Under the pieces are notes generated by a model. That model was not told the origin of the DNA. It did not search any database and saw only the letters and a program-made list of their open reading frames with translations. A DNA stretch of 64,000 nucleotides from Acetobacter sp. (GTDB taxonomy: Bacteria; Pseudomonadota; Alphaproteobacteria; RF32; CAG-239): the NCBI GenBank assembly GCA_023665325.1, contig JAMPED010000010.1:1-64000 (forward strand), given 5' to 3'. How positions within the stretch are numbered: the stretch's first letter is position 1; every line of letters starts with the position of its first letter. The position numbers were made by a program, and so were the translations under genes. Shown here one piece after another: positions 8,047 through 17,124 of the stretch.

Positions 8047-8745
8047 TTGAAAGTAGGAAATATGGAAACAAGACAGTTTGAACCGATTGTTGAGATGAAA
8101 AATGTAGGGTTGGCGTATGGAGATAATTCGCCAGTGCTTTCTAATATTGATTTTTCATTTAGGCGTGGGTCGATACATTTTTTGACAGGAAAAAGTGGGG
8201 CGGGAAAAACGTCGTTGCTTTCTATGCTTTATCTGGCTCAGAAACCTACAGAAGGGACGCTTAAGGTATTTGGTAATAATGTGGCGATGACGGATCGTGA
8301 TACGTTGGCGTTTTTGAGACGGCGAATCGGGGTTGTGTTTCAAGATTTTCGGCTTTTAGAGCATCTGAGTGTGTTTGATAATGTGGCTTTGCCGCTCCGA
8401 CTCCGTGGAATGAAAGAAAAAGAGATTAAAAAACGTGTTATTGAGCTGTTGGCGTGGGTGGAACTTTCTGATAATATGTATACTAAAAGCTCGGAGATTT
8501 CAGGTGGTGAAAAACAGCGTGCGGCGATTGCTCGGGCTGTGATTAACCGACCAGAGATTTTGTTGGCAGATGAGCCGACGGGTAATGTGGATAGTGATAT
8601 TGCGGTGAAGCTGATGAAACTTTTTGCTGAATTGAACAGACTTGGAACGACTGTGATTATTGCAACACACTCAAACGAACTGATGGAGCGTTATAATTAT
8701 CCGCGGATAAAGCTCGAGAATGGGGGATTGAGCTATGTCAAATAA
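8047..8745 (+). CDS. ftsE: Cell division ATP-binding protein FtsE
   Basis: ATPase of the FtsEX ABC-type complex, which acts at the septum and controls peptidoglycan hydrolases. Walker A GKSGAGKT is at about residues 48-55, the signature SGGEKQR near 151, and Walker B ILLADEPTGN near 171. The start is ambiguous. The TTG at 8047 has AGGA 7 nt upstream, whereas the ATG at 8062 has AGGA only 3 nt upstream. It overlaps ftsX by 11 bp, implying coupled translation. Confidence 0.95.
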   Translation: MKVGNMETRQFEPIVEMKNVGLAYGDNSPVLSNIDFSFRRGSIHFLTGKSGAGKTSLLSMLYLAQKPTEGTLKVFGNNVAMTDRDTLAFLRRRIGVVFQDFRLLEHLSVFDNVALPLRLRGMKEKEIKKRVIELLAWVELSDNMYTKSSEISGGEKQRAAIARAVINRPEILLADEPTGNVDSDIAVKLMKLFAELNRLGTTVIIATHSNELMERYNYPRIKLENGGLSYVK

Positions 8746-9685
8746 AGTGATGCAACCAGTGGCAGATAAAGCTAAGGTTAAGGCTTTAAAAAAACAAAAG
8801 CCGCCTGCAGATAGAGGGACCGATTTACCGATTGATGAGGGATATTCAAAAACGTTTCTCAGAGTGATTGTCGCGGTGTCGGTGTTTTTATTTGCGATTA
8901 CACTAGCGGGGGTGCTGGGTATAAATACGATGTTTGAGAATTCTAAGCGGCAAGTGGTATCTAATTTTACAATTCAGGTGCTGCCGTTACCAAATGCGGA
9001 TGAAAGCCGGAAAGATTTGTTGACGGTGGTTGGGTTTATGGAAAAATATCCAGATGTGGAAGAGGTGACCGTGCTTAGTGACCAAGAACTGCAAGGGTTG
9101 TTAGAGCCGTGGCTTGGGAATAATGTGGATGTGCAATTGCTACCGATTCCGAAATTGTTAGATGTCAAAATTCGTAATGCAAAGAATTTTGATTATAAAG
9201 AATTGGCGGTGAGACTTTCTGAGATTTCTCCGCAAGCCTCTATAAATGATCATAATTTATGGTTGTCACGGTTATTGAGATTTATTAACTCGTTAAAAAT
9301 GTTAGCGGTGACGGTGTTGATTTTGGTGGCAGGGGCTTGTGTGGCAGCGATTGTCTATGCTGCAAAAACCGGGTTGAATGTTCACCGCGAGATTATTGCG
9401 ATTTTGCATACGATGGGCGCAACGGACGAATATATTGCTATCAATTATGTAAAACAAATTTCGCAAACAACTATTTTGGCTGGAATAATTGGGACACTGC
9501 TTGCTGTGCCGGCGATTATGGTGGTGGGGACGATGGCTAAAGATATTGAGGCGGGAATTTTTAATTCGGTGACGTTTGGCTTGGTTGATTGGGTTTTTGT
9601 TTTATTGCTGCCGTTGGTTTCGGCAATGTTGGTTGCAGTGACAGCATACGTTACTGTGGTGCGTACTTTAAAGAAAATGATGTAA
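8735..9685 (+). CDS. ftsX: Cell division protein FtsX (ABC permease)
   Basis: Membrane partner of FtsE. A basic cytoplasmic N-terminus is followed by TM1 at about residues 43-65, a periplasmic domain at about 66-185, then three TM helices near 188-212, 244-268 and 288-310. This is the standard FtsX topology. Length 316 fits. The overlapping start with ftsE and the following envelope genes indicate an operon. Confidence 0.92.
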   Translation: MSNKVMQPVADKAKVKALKKQKPPADRGTDLPIDEGYSKTFLRVIVAVSVFLFAITLAGVLGINTMFENSKRQVVSNFTIQVLPLPNADESRKDLLTVVGFMEKYPDVEEVTVLSDQELQGLLEPWLGNNVDVQLLPIPKLLDVKIRNAKNFDYKELAVRLSEISPQASINDHNLWLSRLLRFINSLKMLAVTVLILVAGACVAAIVYAAKTGLNVHREIIAILHTMGATDEYIAINYVKQISQTTILAGIIGTLLAVPAIMVVGTMAKDIEAGIFNSVTFGLVDWVFVLLLPLVSAMLVAVTAYVTVVRTLKKMM

Positions 9686-9697
9686 AGGATTTAGACA

Positions 9698-10249
9698 ATG
9701 AATGAGAGGTTGAAGAATAGTTTAAATGGGGTTTGTGCAACAATAACAAAAAGAAAGGTGTTTATGATGAAACGGAGACATTTTAAGACGGAAGATAATA
9801 AATTTAAGTTGTGGGTGAAACTTGCGGCTGGTGGTGTATTAGCGGCGATTGTGGTGTTTTATATGTCGCTGATGCAGATTGAGGCTGAGATTGCTCCGGT
9901 GCCTGCAGTGGAACCGGTGGAAGAACCAGTTGTTGTGCGTGGTGGTTGTCAAAATGCAGAAGATTTTGTGAATGCTAATATCTTGCTTCACGAAATAAAC
10001 TCAAAAGTTGATATGAGTGTATTATTGAAAGATATTCGTTTTGAGGATGGTGTGATTTATTATCCTGAAATGGAAGAAAATGCGGACGTATTGGCGTTGG
10101 TGAAAGACTTTTTTGCTAAAGTTGATATTAACAGTGAGGCAGATTTTGCTAATTGTGTTAGTTTATTAGAACGGACTGAACAATTTAACCGTGCGCATTA
10201 TGCAGTGAATGTTCAACGGCGCAAAGCGAATGCTGTTAAGGCTATATAA
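9698..10249 (+). CDS. Single-pass membrane protein of unknown function in the ftsEX operon
   Basis: 183 residues. A basic N-terminus precedes a TM helix at about residues 42-62, followed by a Pro/Glu-rich linker and an extracytoplasmic domain with two Cys (near 85 and 147). The ATG at 9698 has AGGA 9 nt upstream; a later start (MMKRRH, about 9764) is also possible. It lies 12 bp after ftsX and 22 bp before the glycosyltransferase. I recognise no family. Confidence 0.6.
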   Translation: MNERLKNSLNGVCATITKRKVFMMKRRHFKTEDNKFKLWVKLAAGGVLAAIVVFYMSLMQIEAEIAPVPAVEPVEEPVVVRGGCQNAEDFVNANILLHEINSKVDMSVLLKDIRFEDGVIYYPEMEENADVLALVKDFFAKVDINSEADFANCVSLLERTEQFNRAHYAVNVQRRKANAVKAI

Positions 10250-10271
10250 TCTAAAAATTTGAGGAAGAACG

Positions 10272-11846
10272 ATGATTAGAGAGAGAATATTTAACTTTTT
10301 GGGAATAACATCACTGATGCTTTGTGCAGTAGGGATATTTTATTTCGTGACTGGTCCGTATTTTGTATATGACCAGACAATGTATGATCTCTCTTTTATT
10401 GGTTGGGCTGAAATGTTAGTGCTATGGGGCGCTGGTTTGTGGTTGGCTCGGAAGGGTAAGCCTTTTATGCTTTCGTTTGCGGCGGGGGTGACTGTTTCTG
10501 CGGTGGCGTTTGAGTTGTATCGGATGTTGATGTTTGCGCAAATTCTTGAAAATGTTACCTATATTCGTGTATTGATGGCTGTGGAAGTCTTCTTTTTACT
10601 GGTTATAATTGCGGTGAAATGTTATGAATTAGTTTATATTGGGGGTGGGGTATTATTTATCTCTTTTTTTGGGGCATTGTTTGTTCTTCCTCAGCTGTGT
10701 CCGCTTGAGTATCTCTATGGGGCGGCTGGTGTGTTTGCAGCGTTGTGGCTGGTGTTTATTAAGATACAAAATGAATGTGGGAAAAAGTGGATTTCTTGGG
10801 GGAGCTTGTTTGCGGTTGCTGTTATTGTTGCTGTTTTGGCGGTGGTGTTTTATCTGCGTCAGCCAGGAATCCGTTTTTATGAGGCAAAAATTACTGAACC
10901 GGCGAAAGATGTGAAAGTTAGCATTATTGTTCCGGTGTATAATACGGAAGATAAAATTGAACGGTGTTTGGATAGTCTCCGTAAGCAGACGCTTAAAGAT
11001 ATTGAGATTATTGTGGTGGATGATGGCTCGACCGATGGAACGCCGGAGATTTTAGCAAAATATGCGGCGTATGATGCACGTATTCGCGTTATTCGTCAAG
11101 AAAATGCTTATGTTGGGATGGCTCGTAATCGTGGTATTGCTGAGGCGAGAGCTGAGTATGTTGGTTTTGTGGATAGTGATGACTGGGTTTCTTTAGATAT
11201 GTTTGAGAAACTTTATGAGGCGATTAAGACGAAAAATGTGAATGTGGCAATGGTGGGCAAAGTGCAAATAGTGACGCAGCCTAGAGAGGAGATGCAAGAG
11301 GTAAAGTTGAATTTTATTCATTTTACAGAGGATGGAAAAAAATTGATTTTAAAATTGCAAAAACCATATAGTGGGTATGTTTGGAATAAACTGTATAAGA
11401 AATCGTTTTTGGTGGATAATGAAATTTATTTTTCACCGTACCGGACGGCTTGGGAAGATAATTATTTTTCAATCTTGTTGATGGCGTATTTGGATGATTT
11501 AACAGTTGTAGAAGGTCCTATTTACTATTATTCTACATCTGAAAATATCACTTTGACAACTATAAAATTATCCCTTAAGGATGAGATGATTGAGCTATAT
11601 GTTGCACTTAAAACAGCACTATTAAAAGTAAATGATGTACAGCAAAGTGAGTATTGGTTGGAATATATACGTAAGGCGCTGACAATTCAGTTGCATTGCT
11701 ATTATCACCGCTTGGAGGATGCAGATAAGCTAAAATTTATGGAAAAATGTGTGGCTTTGCTGAATGAAGAAGATTGTTTACAAGCTACTGATGATAATGT
11801 ACATATTTTTGATCAGATGAAGGCTTTTGACAGCTATACTTGGTAG
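10272..11846 (+). CDS. Membrane glycosyltransferase, family 2
   Basis: The first roughly 205 residues contain about six hydrophobic helices. A GT-A fold family 2 catalytic domain follows from about residue 216 (VSIIVPVYNTEDKIERCLDS). The nucleotide-sugar binding DDGSTD is near 250 and the metal-binding DSDDW near 300. The C-terminal YVWNKLYKKSF and WEDNYF segments resemble bacterial capsule, LPS or teichoic-type GT2 enzymes. The N-terminal membrane module fused to a soluble GT2 is less usual. Substrate unknown. It lies inside the ftsE-to-hemW run, so an envelope polysaccharide role is likely. Confidence 0.85.
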   Translation: MIRERIFNFLGITSLMLCAVGIFYFVTGPYFVYDQTMYDLSFIGWAEMLVLWGAGLWLARKGKPFMLSFAAGVTVSAVAFELYRMLMFAQILENVTYIRVLMAVEVFFLLVIIAVKCYELVYIGGGVLFISFFGALFVLPQLCPLEYLYGAAGVFAALWLVFIKIQNECGKKWISWGSLFAVAVIVAVLAVVFYLRQPGIRFYEAKITEPAKDVKVSIIVPVYNTEDKIERCLDSLRKQTLKDIEIIVVDDGSTDGTPEILAKYAAYDARIRVIRQENAYVGMARNRGIAEARAEYVGFVDSDDWVSLDMFEKLYEAIKTKNVNVAMVGKVQIVTQPREEMQEVKLNFIHFTEDGKKLILKLQKPYSGYVWNKLYKKSFLVDNEIYFSPYRTAWEDNYFSILLMAYLDDLTVVEGPIYYYSTSENITLTTIKLSLKDEMIELYVALKTALLKVNDVQQSEYWLEYIRKALTIQLHCYYHRLEDADKLKFMEKCVALLNEEDCLQATDDNVHIFDQMKAFDSYTW

Positions 11847-11852
11847 GGCATT

Positions 11853-12527
11853 GTGATGCGGCGGCAGATTATCATTACGGGTTTTATGTTACTTGGACTG
11901 GTGTTTTGCTGGTTAGGTGGGTTTATGCTCTTTTGTCGTGAGGTGTTTTTTTATGCTGACAAAGGGGAGGCAGTGTTTGGGTCAGATTTGCGTTATGATT
12001 ATGCGTATTTGGATTTGACACGAGGAAGGCGTGGAAATGAATTTGCACCAGATGCGGATGATGTAATGGTGGGAATTGTGGCGTTAACAGGCGGACGTAA
12101 TCGGATTGCTAAAGCTTTAGAGCTTTTAGACTTTGGTATGGGAGATAGACTCTTAATTTCGGGTGTTAAATCGGGGACAGGGTGGAACCAGATTGCAGCA
12201 CGTGAAGATGTGGTGCTTAAAGAGGGGCAGCTTGTTGATTTGGGCTATCAGGCGACGGATACGGTTGGGAATGCAATTGAGGTGAAGGCGTGGGCTGCCA
12301 AGTACAAAATAGATAAACTTGCGGTGGTTACCTCTTTTTATCATATTCCGCGGGCACGTTTGGAGTTGGCGCACGTTATGCCTGAAAAAGATATCCGTTT
12401 TTATGCGGTACAGTCACCGTTTGTGTTACGCCGATGGTGGTCGTCTGTGAGGAGTTTTCTTTTTTTGGCAGCAGAATATACGAAGTTTTTGGCAGTTTAT
12501 GTGCAATATTATATGTTAGGATTATAA
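11853..12527 (+). CDS. YdcF/SanA-like (DUF218) membrane protein
   Basis: 224 residues with an N-terminal TM helix (about 5-28). The DUF218 domain is recognised by VGIVALTGGRNRIAKALELL near 68-88, RLLISGV near 98, and a C-terminal VTSFYHIPRARLELAH segment. ElyC/SanA-type proteins of this family affect envelope integrity, but the reaction is unresolved. Its position between a glycosyltransferase and plsC in the ftsEX run matches alphaproteobacterial synteny. The start overlaps a GTG/ATG choice near 11853-11856. Confidence 0.85.
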   Translation: MMRRQIIITGFMLLGLVFCWLGGFMLFCREVFFYADKGEAVFGSDLRYDYAYLDLTRGRRGNEFAPDADDVMVGIVALTGGRNRIAKALELLDFGMGDRLLISGVKSGTGWNQIAAREDVVLKEGQLVDLGYQATDTVGNAIEVKAWAAKYKIDKLAVVTSFYHIPRARLELAHVMPEKDIRFYAVQSPFVLRRWWSSVRSFLFLAAEYTKFLAVYVQYYMLGL

Positions 12528-12528
12528 G

Positions 12529-13251
12529 ATGAAGAAAATTGGACTTTTTTTACGTTCTTTAGTGGCTAATTTGTATTTTTATCCGGCTATGGCGCTGGGA
12601 TTTGTTATTAGTATTCCGGTGGGACTTTGCTCGCAAAAGGCGATGGTGGTACTTTGGGATAAATATTTGCATCCGCTAATTTGGGGAGGGATGCTTAAAC
12701 TTTGCGGTATTACGATTGAGGTGCGTGGGCAGGAGTATATTAGCGAGGGGGTAATTTTTGCCTCTAAGCACGAGTCTGCTTTTGAAACGTACGCTTATAC
12801 AGATATTATTCCGCATTCAGTATTTGTGCTTAAGAAAGAATTGACGTATATTCCGTTGTTTGGTTGGGGGCAGGCATTGTATGGGATGATTCCGGTAGAT
12901 CGCGGAGCAGGGGCTAAGGCGATGAAAAGTATGCTTAAAGCGGCGAAAGATCGGGTGGAGAAAGGGCGGTCAATTATCATTTTTCCTGAGGGGACGCGTT
13001 GTAAGCATTTGCAAGTGAAAGGATATAAATCTGGTATTATGTTTTTGGCTGAAGGGCTTGATATGCCGATTGTGCCGGTGGCGCTTAATTCGGATTTATG
13101 TTGGTCTAAAGGGGCTTTTCTCCGTCGTTCTGGAAAGGTTGTATTTGAATTTATGGCACCGATGAAGGTATCAGATTTTGCCTCTAAGAAGGAATTTATG
13201 GCGGAATTGGAGCGGCGGATTGAAGAGAAATGTAGGGAGATAGCGTTCTAG
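12529..13251 (+). CDS. plsC: 1-acyl-sn-glycerol-3-phosphate acyltransferase (PlsC family)
   Basis: Transfers an acyl chain to lysophosphatidic acid in phospholipid synthesis at the inner membrane. Two N-terminal hydrophobic segments precede the catalytic motif HESAFE (HX4E instead of the usual HX4D, near residue 80) and FPEGTR near 152. The HX4E variant is seen in some family members, so activity is still plausible. It starts 2 nt after the preceding stop. Confidence 0.9.
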   Translation: MKKIGLFLRSLVANLYFYPAMALGFVISIPVGLCSQKAMVVLWDKYLHPLIWGGMLKLCGITIEVRGQEYISEGVIFASKHESAFETYAYTDIIPHSVFVLKKELTYIPLFGWGQALYGMIPVDRGAGAKAMKSMLKAAKDRVEKGRSIIIFPEGTRCKHLQVKGYKSGIMFLAEGLDMPIVPVALNSDLCWSKGAFLRRSGKVVFEFMAPMKVSDFASKKEFMAELERRIEEKCREIAF

Positions 13252-13304
13252 CACTCCTATAGGAATGCTTGTGCTTTTTATTTATATGGAGAAGCTTTGA
13301 AAGA

Positions 13305-14396
13305 ATGAAAAAGGAAGTTTCCATATATATCCATTTTCCGTATTGTCGGTCTAGATGTCCGTATTGTGATTTTTTTCGGGCGTTGAAGCCGAAAGAGTTT
13401 GATGAAACTCTGTTGGTTGAACGGTATTTGACGGATTTGGAGCGGTTTCTGCCGTATATTTCGGGACGAGCGGTTAAGTCGGTCTTTTTTGGGGGCGGAA
13501 CACCATCGCTTTTATCTCCTCAGGCTATAGGGCTGGTTTTAGATGGAATTTCTAAGCGTTGTGATATGTTACCAAATGCTGAGGTTTCTTTGGAAGCTAA
13601 TCCGAATACGTTTGAGCGGGAGAAATTTTTGGAATTTCGTGCGGTAGGGATTAACCGCTTGTCGCTGGGGGTGCAGGCGCTTAATGTAGCAGATTTAAAA
13701 TTTCTTGGGCGCACACACTCGCTTGCTGATGCGTCACAGGCGATGGAATTAGGGGCAGAGGTGTTTCCAAAATTTTCGATTGACCTTATTTATTCTCGTC
13801 CTAATCAGCGGTGGGATGAGTGGCAAAAAGAGATTGATTTGGCGCTTTCTTATGGTTTGCAACACATTTCTCTTTATCAGTTGACGATTGAAGATGGGAC
13901 GATTTTTGCACGCAAAAACGTTCGGGGACTTGAGGAGGAAAAGTCCGCAAGTCTTTATGAGCAGACGGTTTCTTATTTGCGTTCTCAGGGGCTTGAACGT
14001 TATGAAGTTTCTAACTTTGCTAAGATTGGGCAAGAAAGTTGCCATAATATGGTATATTGGCAGGGGGGAGATTATATTGGTTTGGGAGAAGGCGCGCACG
14101 GTCGTTTGGGGACGAATGGAAAAATTTATGCGACGGTGGATGGGCAGCTTGCAGAAGTCTTAACACCCGAGGAACGTGCTGAAGAATTGGTCTTAATGGG
14201 GCTCAGAATTAAAGAAGGGCTTAATGCGGAGACTTTTTATCAAGCGTGTGGTGTGCGGTTGTTTGATTTTTTAAATCCGCAGGCTCTTAGAGCTTTAATG
14301 GGACAGGGACTTATTACGTACGATGAGCGAGGCGTACGGTTAACTGATGCGGGATTTTTACTTTTGGATGAAATTGTCTGCCAGTTGGTAAGCTAA
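13305..14396 (+). CDS. hemW: Radical SAM heme chaperone HemW (HemN-like)
   Basis: The [4Fe-4S] cluster motif C14-X3-C18-X2-C21 (YCRSRCPYC) lies at the very N-terminus, followed by FFGGGTPSLL near 62 and EANPNTF near 100. The conserved HNMVYWQGGDYIGLGEGAHG segment and a winged-helix-like C-terminus with GLRIKEGL complete the match. The short length (363) and position suit HemW, a heme-binding protein, rather than coproporphyrinogen oxidase HemN. The start at 13305 gives the standard N-terminus; a frame from 13269 has an atypical leader. Confidence 0.92.
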   Translation: MKKEVSIYIHFPYCRSRCPYCDFFRALKPKEFDETLLVERYLTDLERFLPYISGRAVKSVFFGGGTPSLLSPQAIGLVLDGISKRCDMLPNAEVSLEANPNTFEREKFLEFRAVGINRLSLGVQALNVADLKFLGRTHSLADASQAMELGAEVFPKFSIDLIYSRPNQRWDEWQKEIDLALSYGLQHISLYQLTIEDGTIFARKNVRGLEEEKSASLYEQTVSYLRSQGLERYEVSNFAKIGQESCHNMVYWQGGDYIGLGEGAHGRLGTNGKIYATVDGQLAEVLTPEERAEELVLMGLRIKEGLNAETFYQACGVRLFDFLNPQALRALMGQGLITYDERGVRLTDAGFLLLDEIVCQLVS

Positions 14397-14451
14397 TGTT
14401 AATCTTTTTTGTTTATACTGCGTCAAAATAATAGATTTTTAGGAGTTTAAG

Positions 14452-14850
14452 ATGCGGATTTTCTCTTTATTAGCTTTATGTTTGACACTTGCGGCGTGTT
14501 ATCCTTGTGTGGAGTATAACAAAGATGGCGACAGAGTACTTTATCAGGCGCAGAGCCCTTGGGCTGGGTATAAACCAGAAGTTACGGGTAAGGTTTTTAA
14601 GGCGGCTGGGTTTGAGATTGAGCAAGGGCAGCAGATGCGTGACTTTTTTGATGACTTTGAAGAGCCTATGCACGCTAAATATGTGGGTAATGATGTTATT
14701 CATTGGGTATATTATGTAGATTATCAAGATGGTGAAGGCAAAATTGTACGTTATTGTGAGTTAGACAAATATGAAGGGAAAAAGTTATGTCGTTTGGATG
14801 TGGATTTTTATAGAACATATGTGAGTGATGTGACTTCAAACTGTAAGTAA
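14452..14850 (+). CDS. Small lipoprotein of unknown function
   Basis: 132 residues. The signal peptide ends in a lipobox LAAC with C16 as the lipidated residue, preceded by AGGAG. The mature part contains HWVYYVDYQD and several Cys. The following gene encodes a second lipoprotein with a related VWVYYTNY segment, so the two are probably distant paralogues. The fold could be BamE/OmlA-like, but I cannot confirm that. Confidence 0.7.
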   Translation: MRIFSLLALCLTLAACYPCVEYNKDGDRVLYQAQSPWAGYKPEVTGKVFKAAGFEIEQGQQMRDFFDDFEEPMHAKYVGNDVIHWVYYVDYQDGEGKIVRYCELDKYEGKKLCRLDVDFYRTYVSDVTSNCK

Positions 14851-14913
14851 GGGGAATATAGTGTATTCCATAGAAAGGTGTGTACCTTTTTGGTTTTTAT
14901 CTCTTGTTTTTAG

Positions 14914-14946
14914 ACTGTTAAAGATTATATCTTTGGCAGTTTTTTT
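14914..14946 (+). terminator. Intrinsic terminator between the two lipoprotein genes
   Basis: A stem of about 12 bp (ACTG..AAAGAT with ATCTTT..CAGT) followed by seven T. Confidence 0.75.
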
Positions 14947-14966
14947 ATTTTATGGAGGTATGAGTT

Positions 14967-15320
14967 ATGAAAAAAAGATATATTGCAGCGGCACTTTTGG
15001 GAGCAGTATTAGCGGTGAGTGGATGTGAGTGCTTGACTTGTGGTAATGGCGCACGGCAAAATTATTATCCTGTGCAGGGGATTAACGCTTATCAAGGACA
15101 GAGTGTGACATCGCTTTTTAATACTAATGGTGCGCCAAATACGGTTCAAAACTTGGCAAATGGTGATGTAGTTTGGGTTTATTATACCAATTATCGTCCA
15201 GTGGGTGGCGGTGAGTTGATTTCTTATAATAATCCACCAGCAGGGCAAGCAGGGAAAACTTGTACGGTTAAGGTGACGCTACATAATGATGTGGTGGTTA
15301 ATGTGGTGTCTAATTGCTAA
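14967..15320 (+). CDS. Small lipoprotein, possibly BamE/OmlA-like
   Basis: 117 residues with a signal peptide and lipobox VSGC (C20). The mature domain has GINAYQGQSVTSLFNTNGAP followed by GDVVWVYYTNYR. This pattern of a turn, a short helix ending in GxP and a beta strand resembles BamE-type small outer-membrane lipoproteins. AGGT-type ribosome binding site upstream. It is distantly similar to the product of the preceding gene. Confidence 0.65.
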   Translation: MKKRYIAAALLGAVLAVSGCECLTCGNGARQNYYPVQGINAYQGQSVTSLFNTNGAPNTVQNLANGDVVWVYYTNYRPVGGGELISYNNPPAGQAGKTCTVKVTLHNDVVVNVVSNC

Positions 15321-15357
15321 TTTTTTTCATAAAAATGTTTACATCCTTGTTAAAAAG

Positions 15358-15386
15358 CTTGCATTAGTACGTAAATATTCCTAAAT
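15358..15386 (+). promoter_or_regulatory. Possible RpoH (heat-shock) promoter of dnaJ
   Basis: CTTG (15358-15361), 18 nt, CCTAAAT (15380-15386). This resembles the alphaproteobacterial RpoH pattern CTTG / CYTATNT with one mismatch, 45 bp before dnaJ. Confidence 0.4.
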
Positions 15387-15430
15387 AACCTTAAGATTTA
15401 AAATGAAATTTTATGATGGTTATTTGAAAT

Positions 15431-16552
15431 ATGAGTACAACGGCTGACTATTACGAAACTTTGGGTGTGGCAAAAACGGCAACGGCTGATGAATTGAAAA
15501 AGGCTTACCGTAAGCTTGCGATGCAATATCACCCAGATCGTAACCCTGACAATAAAGAGGCTGAGGCTAAATTTAAGGAAATTAACGAGGCTTATGAGGT
15601 TCTGAAAGATGAACAAAAACGTGCCGCATACGATCGATATGGGCATCAGGCGTTTGCTGGCGGAATGGGTGGCGGTGCTGGGGCTAATCCGTTTAATGGA
15701 TTTGATTTTACCGGTGCTGGGTTTGCTGATGTGTTTTCGGATATATTTTCTGAATTTACTGGTCAGGGGCGCTCGCGGCAACGTTCATATGCACAGCGTG
15801 GTGAAGATATCCGCTATGATGTGACGATGACCTTGGAAGAGGCTTTTCAGGGGATTGAAAAAGAAATCAATATTACGACCTCTAAAGAATGCGAACATTG
15901 TCACGGGCACGGAACGGCAGATGGTAAAGAGCCACCAGTTTGTGCGACTTGCGGCGGTTCTGGTAAGGTTCGCACGCAACAGGGTGGTTTCTTTGTATTT
16001 GAAACGACTTGTCCGCAGTGTCGTGGAGCAGGACGTGTGGTGCTTGATAAATGCAAAAAGTGCCGTGGTACAGGTAAGGAAAAAATCGAGAAAGCGCTTA
16101 AAATCAAAATTCCTGCGGGGATTGAACACGGGACGCGGATGCGCGTTTCTGGTGAGGGAGAAGTTGGGAAACGTGGTGGTCCAAAAGGGGATTTGTATGT
16201 TTTTATCACGGTTAAACATCATAACCTTTATGAGCGTGATGGTGCAGATTTGTTTACGGAAACTCCGATTTCGATGGCAAAAGCAGCCTTAGGCGGTAAA
16301 TTTAAGCTTAAAGGTATTGATGGTGAAGAAATTGAGGTGGAAGTTAAAGCAGGAACACAGCCTGGTGACCGGTTGCGCTTGCGTGGGAAGGGGATGCGTT
16401 ATATGAATTCAGATAAACGCGGAGATCTCTTTGTGCAGTTTAAGGTGGTTATTCCTTCAAAATTAACTGACAAGCAGAAAGATTGCTTGAGGCAATTCGA
16501 AGAAGAGGCACCGGAGGAAGAGAAGAGTTTTTGGAGTAAGCTCTTTTCATAA
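15431..16552 (+). CDS. dnaJ: Chaperone protein DnaJ
   Basis: Hsp40 co-chaperone that stimulates the DnaK ATPase and delivers unfolded clients. The J domain (about 6-70) carries HPD at 34-36. A Gly/Phe-rich linker follows at about 75-125. The zinc-finger region near 150-215 has four CxxCxGxG modules ([32 protein letters not shown]), followed by the two-lobed C-terminal substrate domain. Length 373 is typical. dnaK is not adjacent in this window. Confidence 0.97.
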   Translation: MSTTADYYETLGVAKTATADELKKAYRKLAMQYHPDRNPDNKEAEAKFKEINEAYEVLKDEQKRAAYDRYGHQAFAGGMGGGAGANPFNGFDFTGAGFADVFSDIFSEFTGQGRSRQRSYAQRGEDIRYDVTMTLEEAFQGIEKEINITTSKECEHCHGHGTADGKEPPVCATCGGSGKVRTQQGGFFVFETTCPQCRGAGRVVLDKCKKCRGTGKEKIEKALKIKIPAGIEHGTRMRVSGEGEVGKRGGPKGDLYVFITVKHHNLYERDGADLFTETPISMAKAALGGKFKLKGIDGEEIEVEVKAGTQPGDRLRLRGKGMRYMNSDKRGDLFVQFKVVIPSKLTDKQKDCLRQFEEEAPEEEKSFWSKLFS

Positions 16553-16599
16553 AAAAACGTGTAATTTTGTGAACTAATCGTAGATGGACGCCTATCAAC

Positions 16600-16990
16600 G
16601 GTCAGGGGCGTACTTTAGTATGCTCCTTTCGTTTTGGAGCTGGGAGATCCCTTGACTCAGGGTGCCGAAGTTGGGAGATCCCTTGACTCAGGGTGCCGAA
16701 GTTGGGCACCCTGAGAGGGATGACGGGGAAAAGCGAGTATAGTTTTGTTTCTTTTAATATGTCATCGCCCTGAACGAAGTGAAGTCAAGCGATCTCGTGA
16801 GAGTATGGGTGGCAGCGCCACAGGCAACGGTGGGGCTGCGGCGGGTGGAGAGTGTGATTTTTAACGAGCGGGGTTATGTTGTTATGGGCCACGTCGCTAA
16901 CGCTCCTCGCTATGACGGGAGAGGGTGGGGCGCTTGGAGCGGGAGATCCCTTGACGAATGGCGTTGCCATTCGAGGGATGACGGGGAAAA
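16600..16990. repeat. Repeat block including a partially duplicated family B element
   Basis: A decayed GTACTTTAGTATGCTCC fragment near 16610 is followed by a family B element at 16644-16724 whose left arm is present twice (30-bp spacing). A family A copy lies at 16743-16821 in the variant form CTGAACGAAGTGAAG, and a second family B copy at 16943-16982 with the inner stem CGAATGGC/GCCATTCG. Small frames crossing it (for example 16779-17066) are repeat-derived. Confidence 0.85.
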
Positions 16991-17057
16991 GAGAGTAAGA
17001 TTTTGTTTTATTCTACAGTTATTAAGGTTTGATTTGAATTTGTGTTGCTTTTTTTGT

Positions 17058-17086
17058 TTGACATAGGGGGGATTTTAAGCTATTAT
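17058..17086 (+). promoter_or_regulatory. Promoter of the 17125 gene pair
   Basis: TTGACA (17058-17063), 17-nt spacer, TATTAT (17081-17086). Confidence 0.7.
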
Positions 17087-17124
17087 TAAGTATATTTTGT
17101 TATTTTTGTGTACGGAGGTGTATT

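Noticed and set aside
16779..17066. 95-codon frame after dnaJ
   Set aside because: Entirely within repeat units and ends in the promoter of the next gene.
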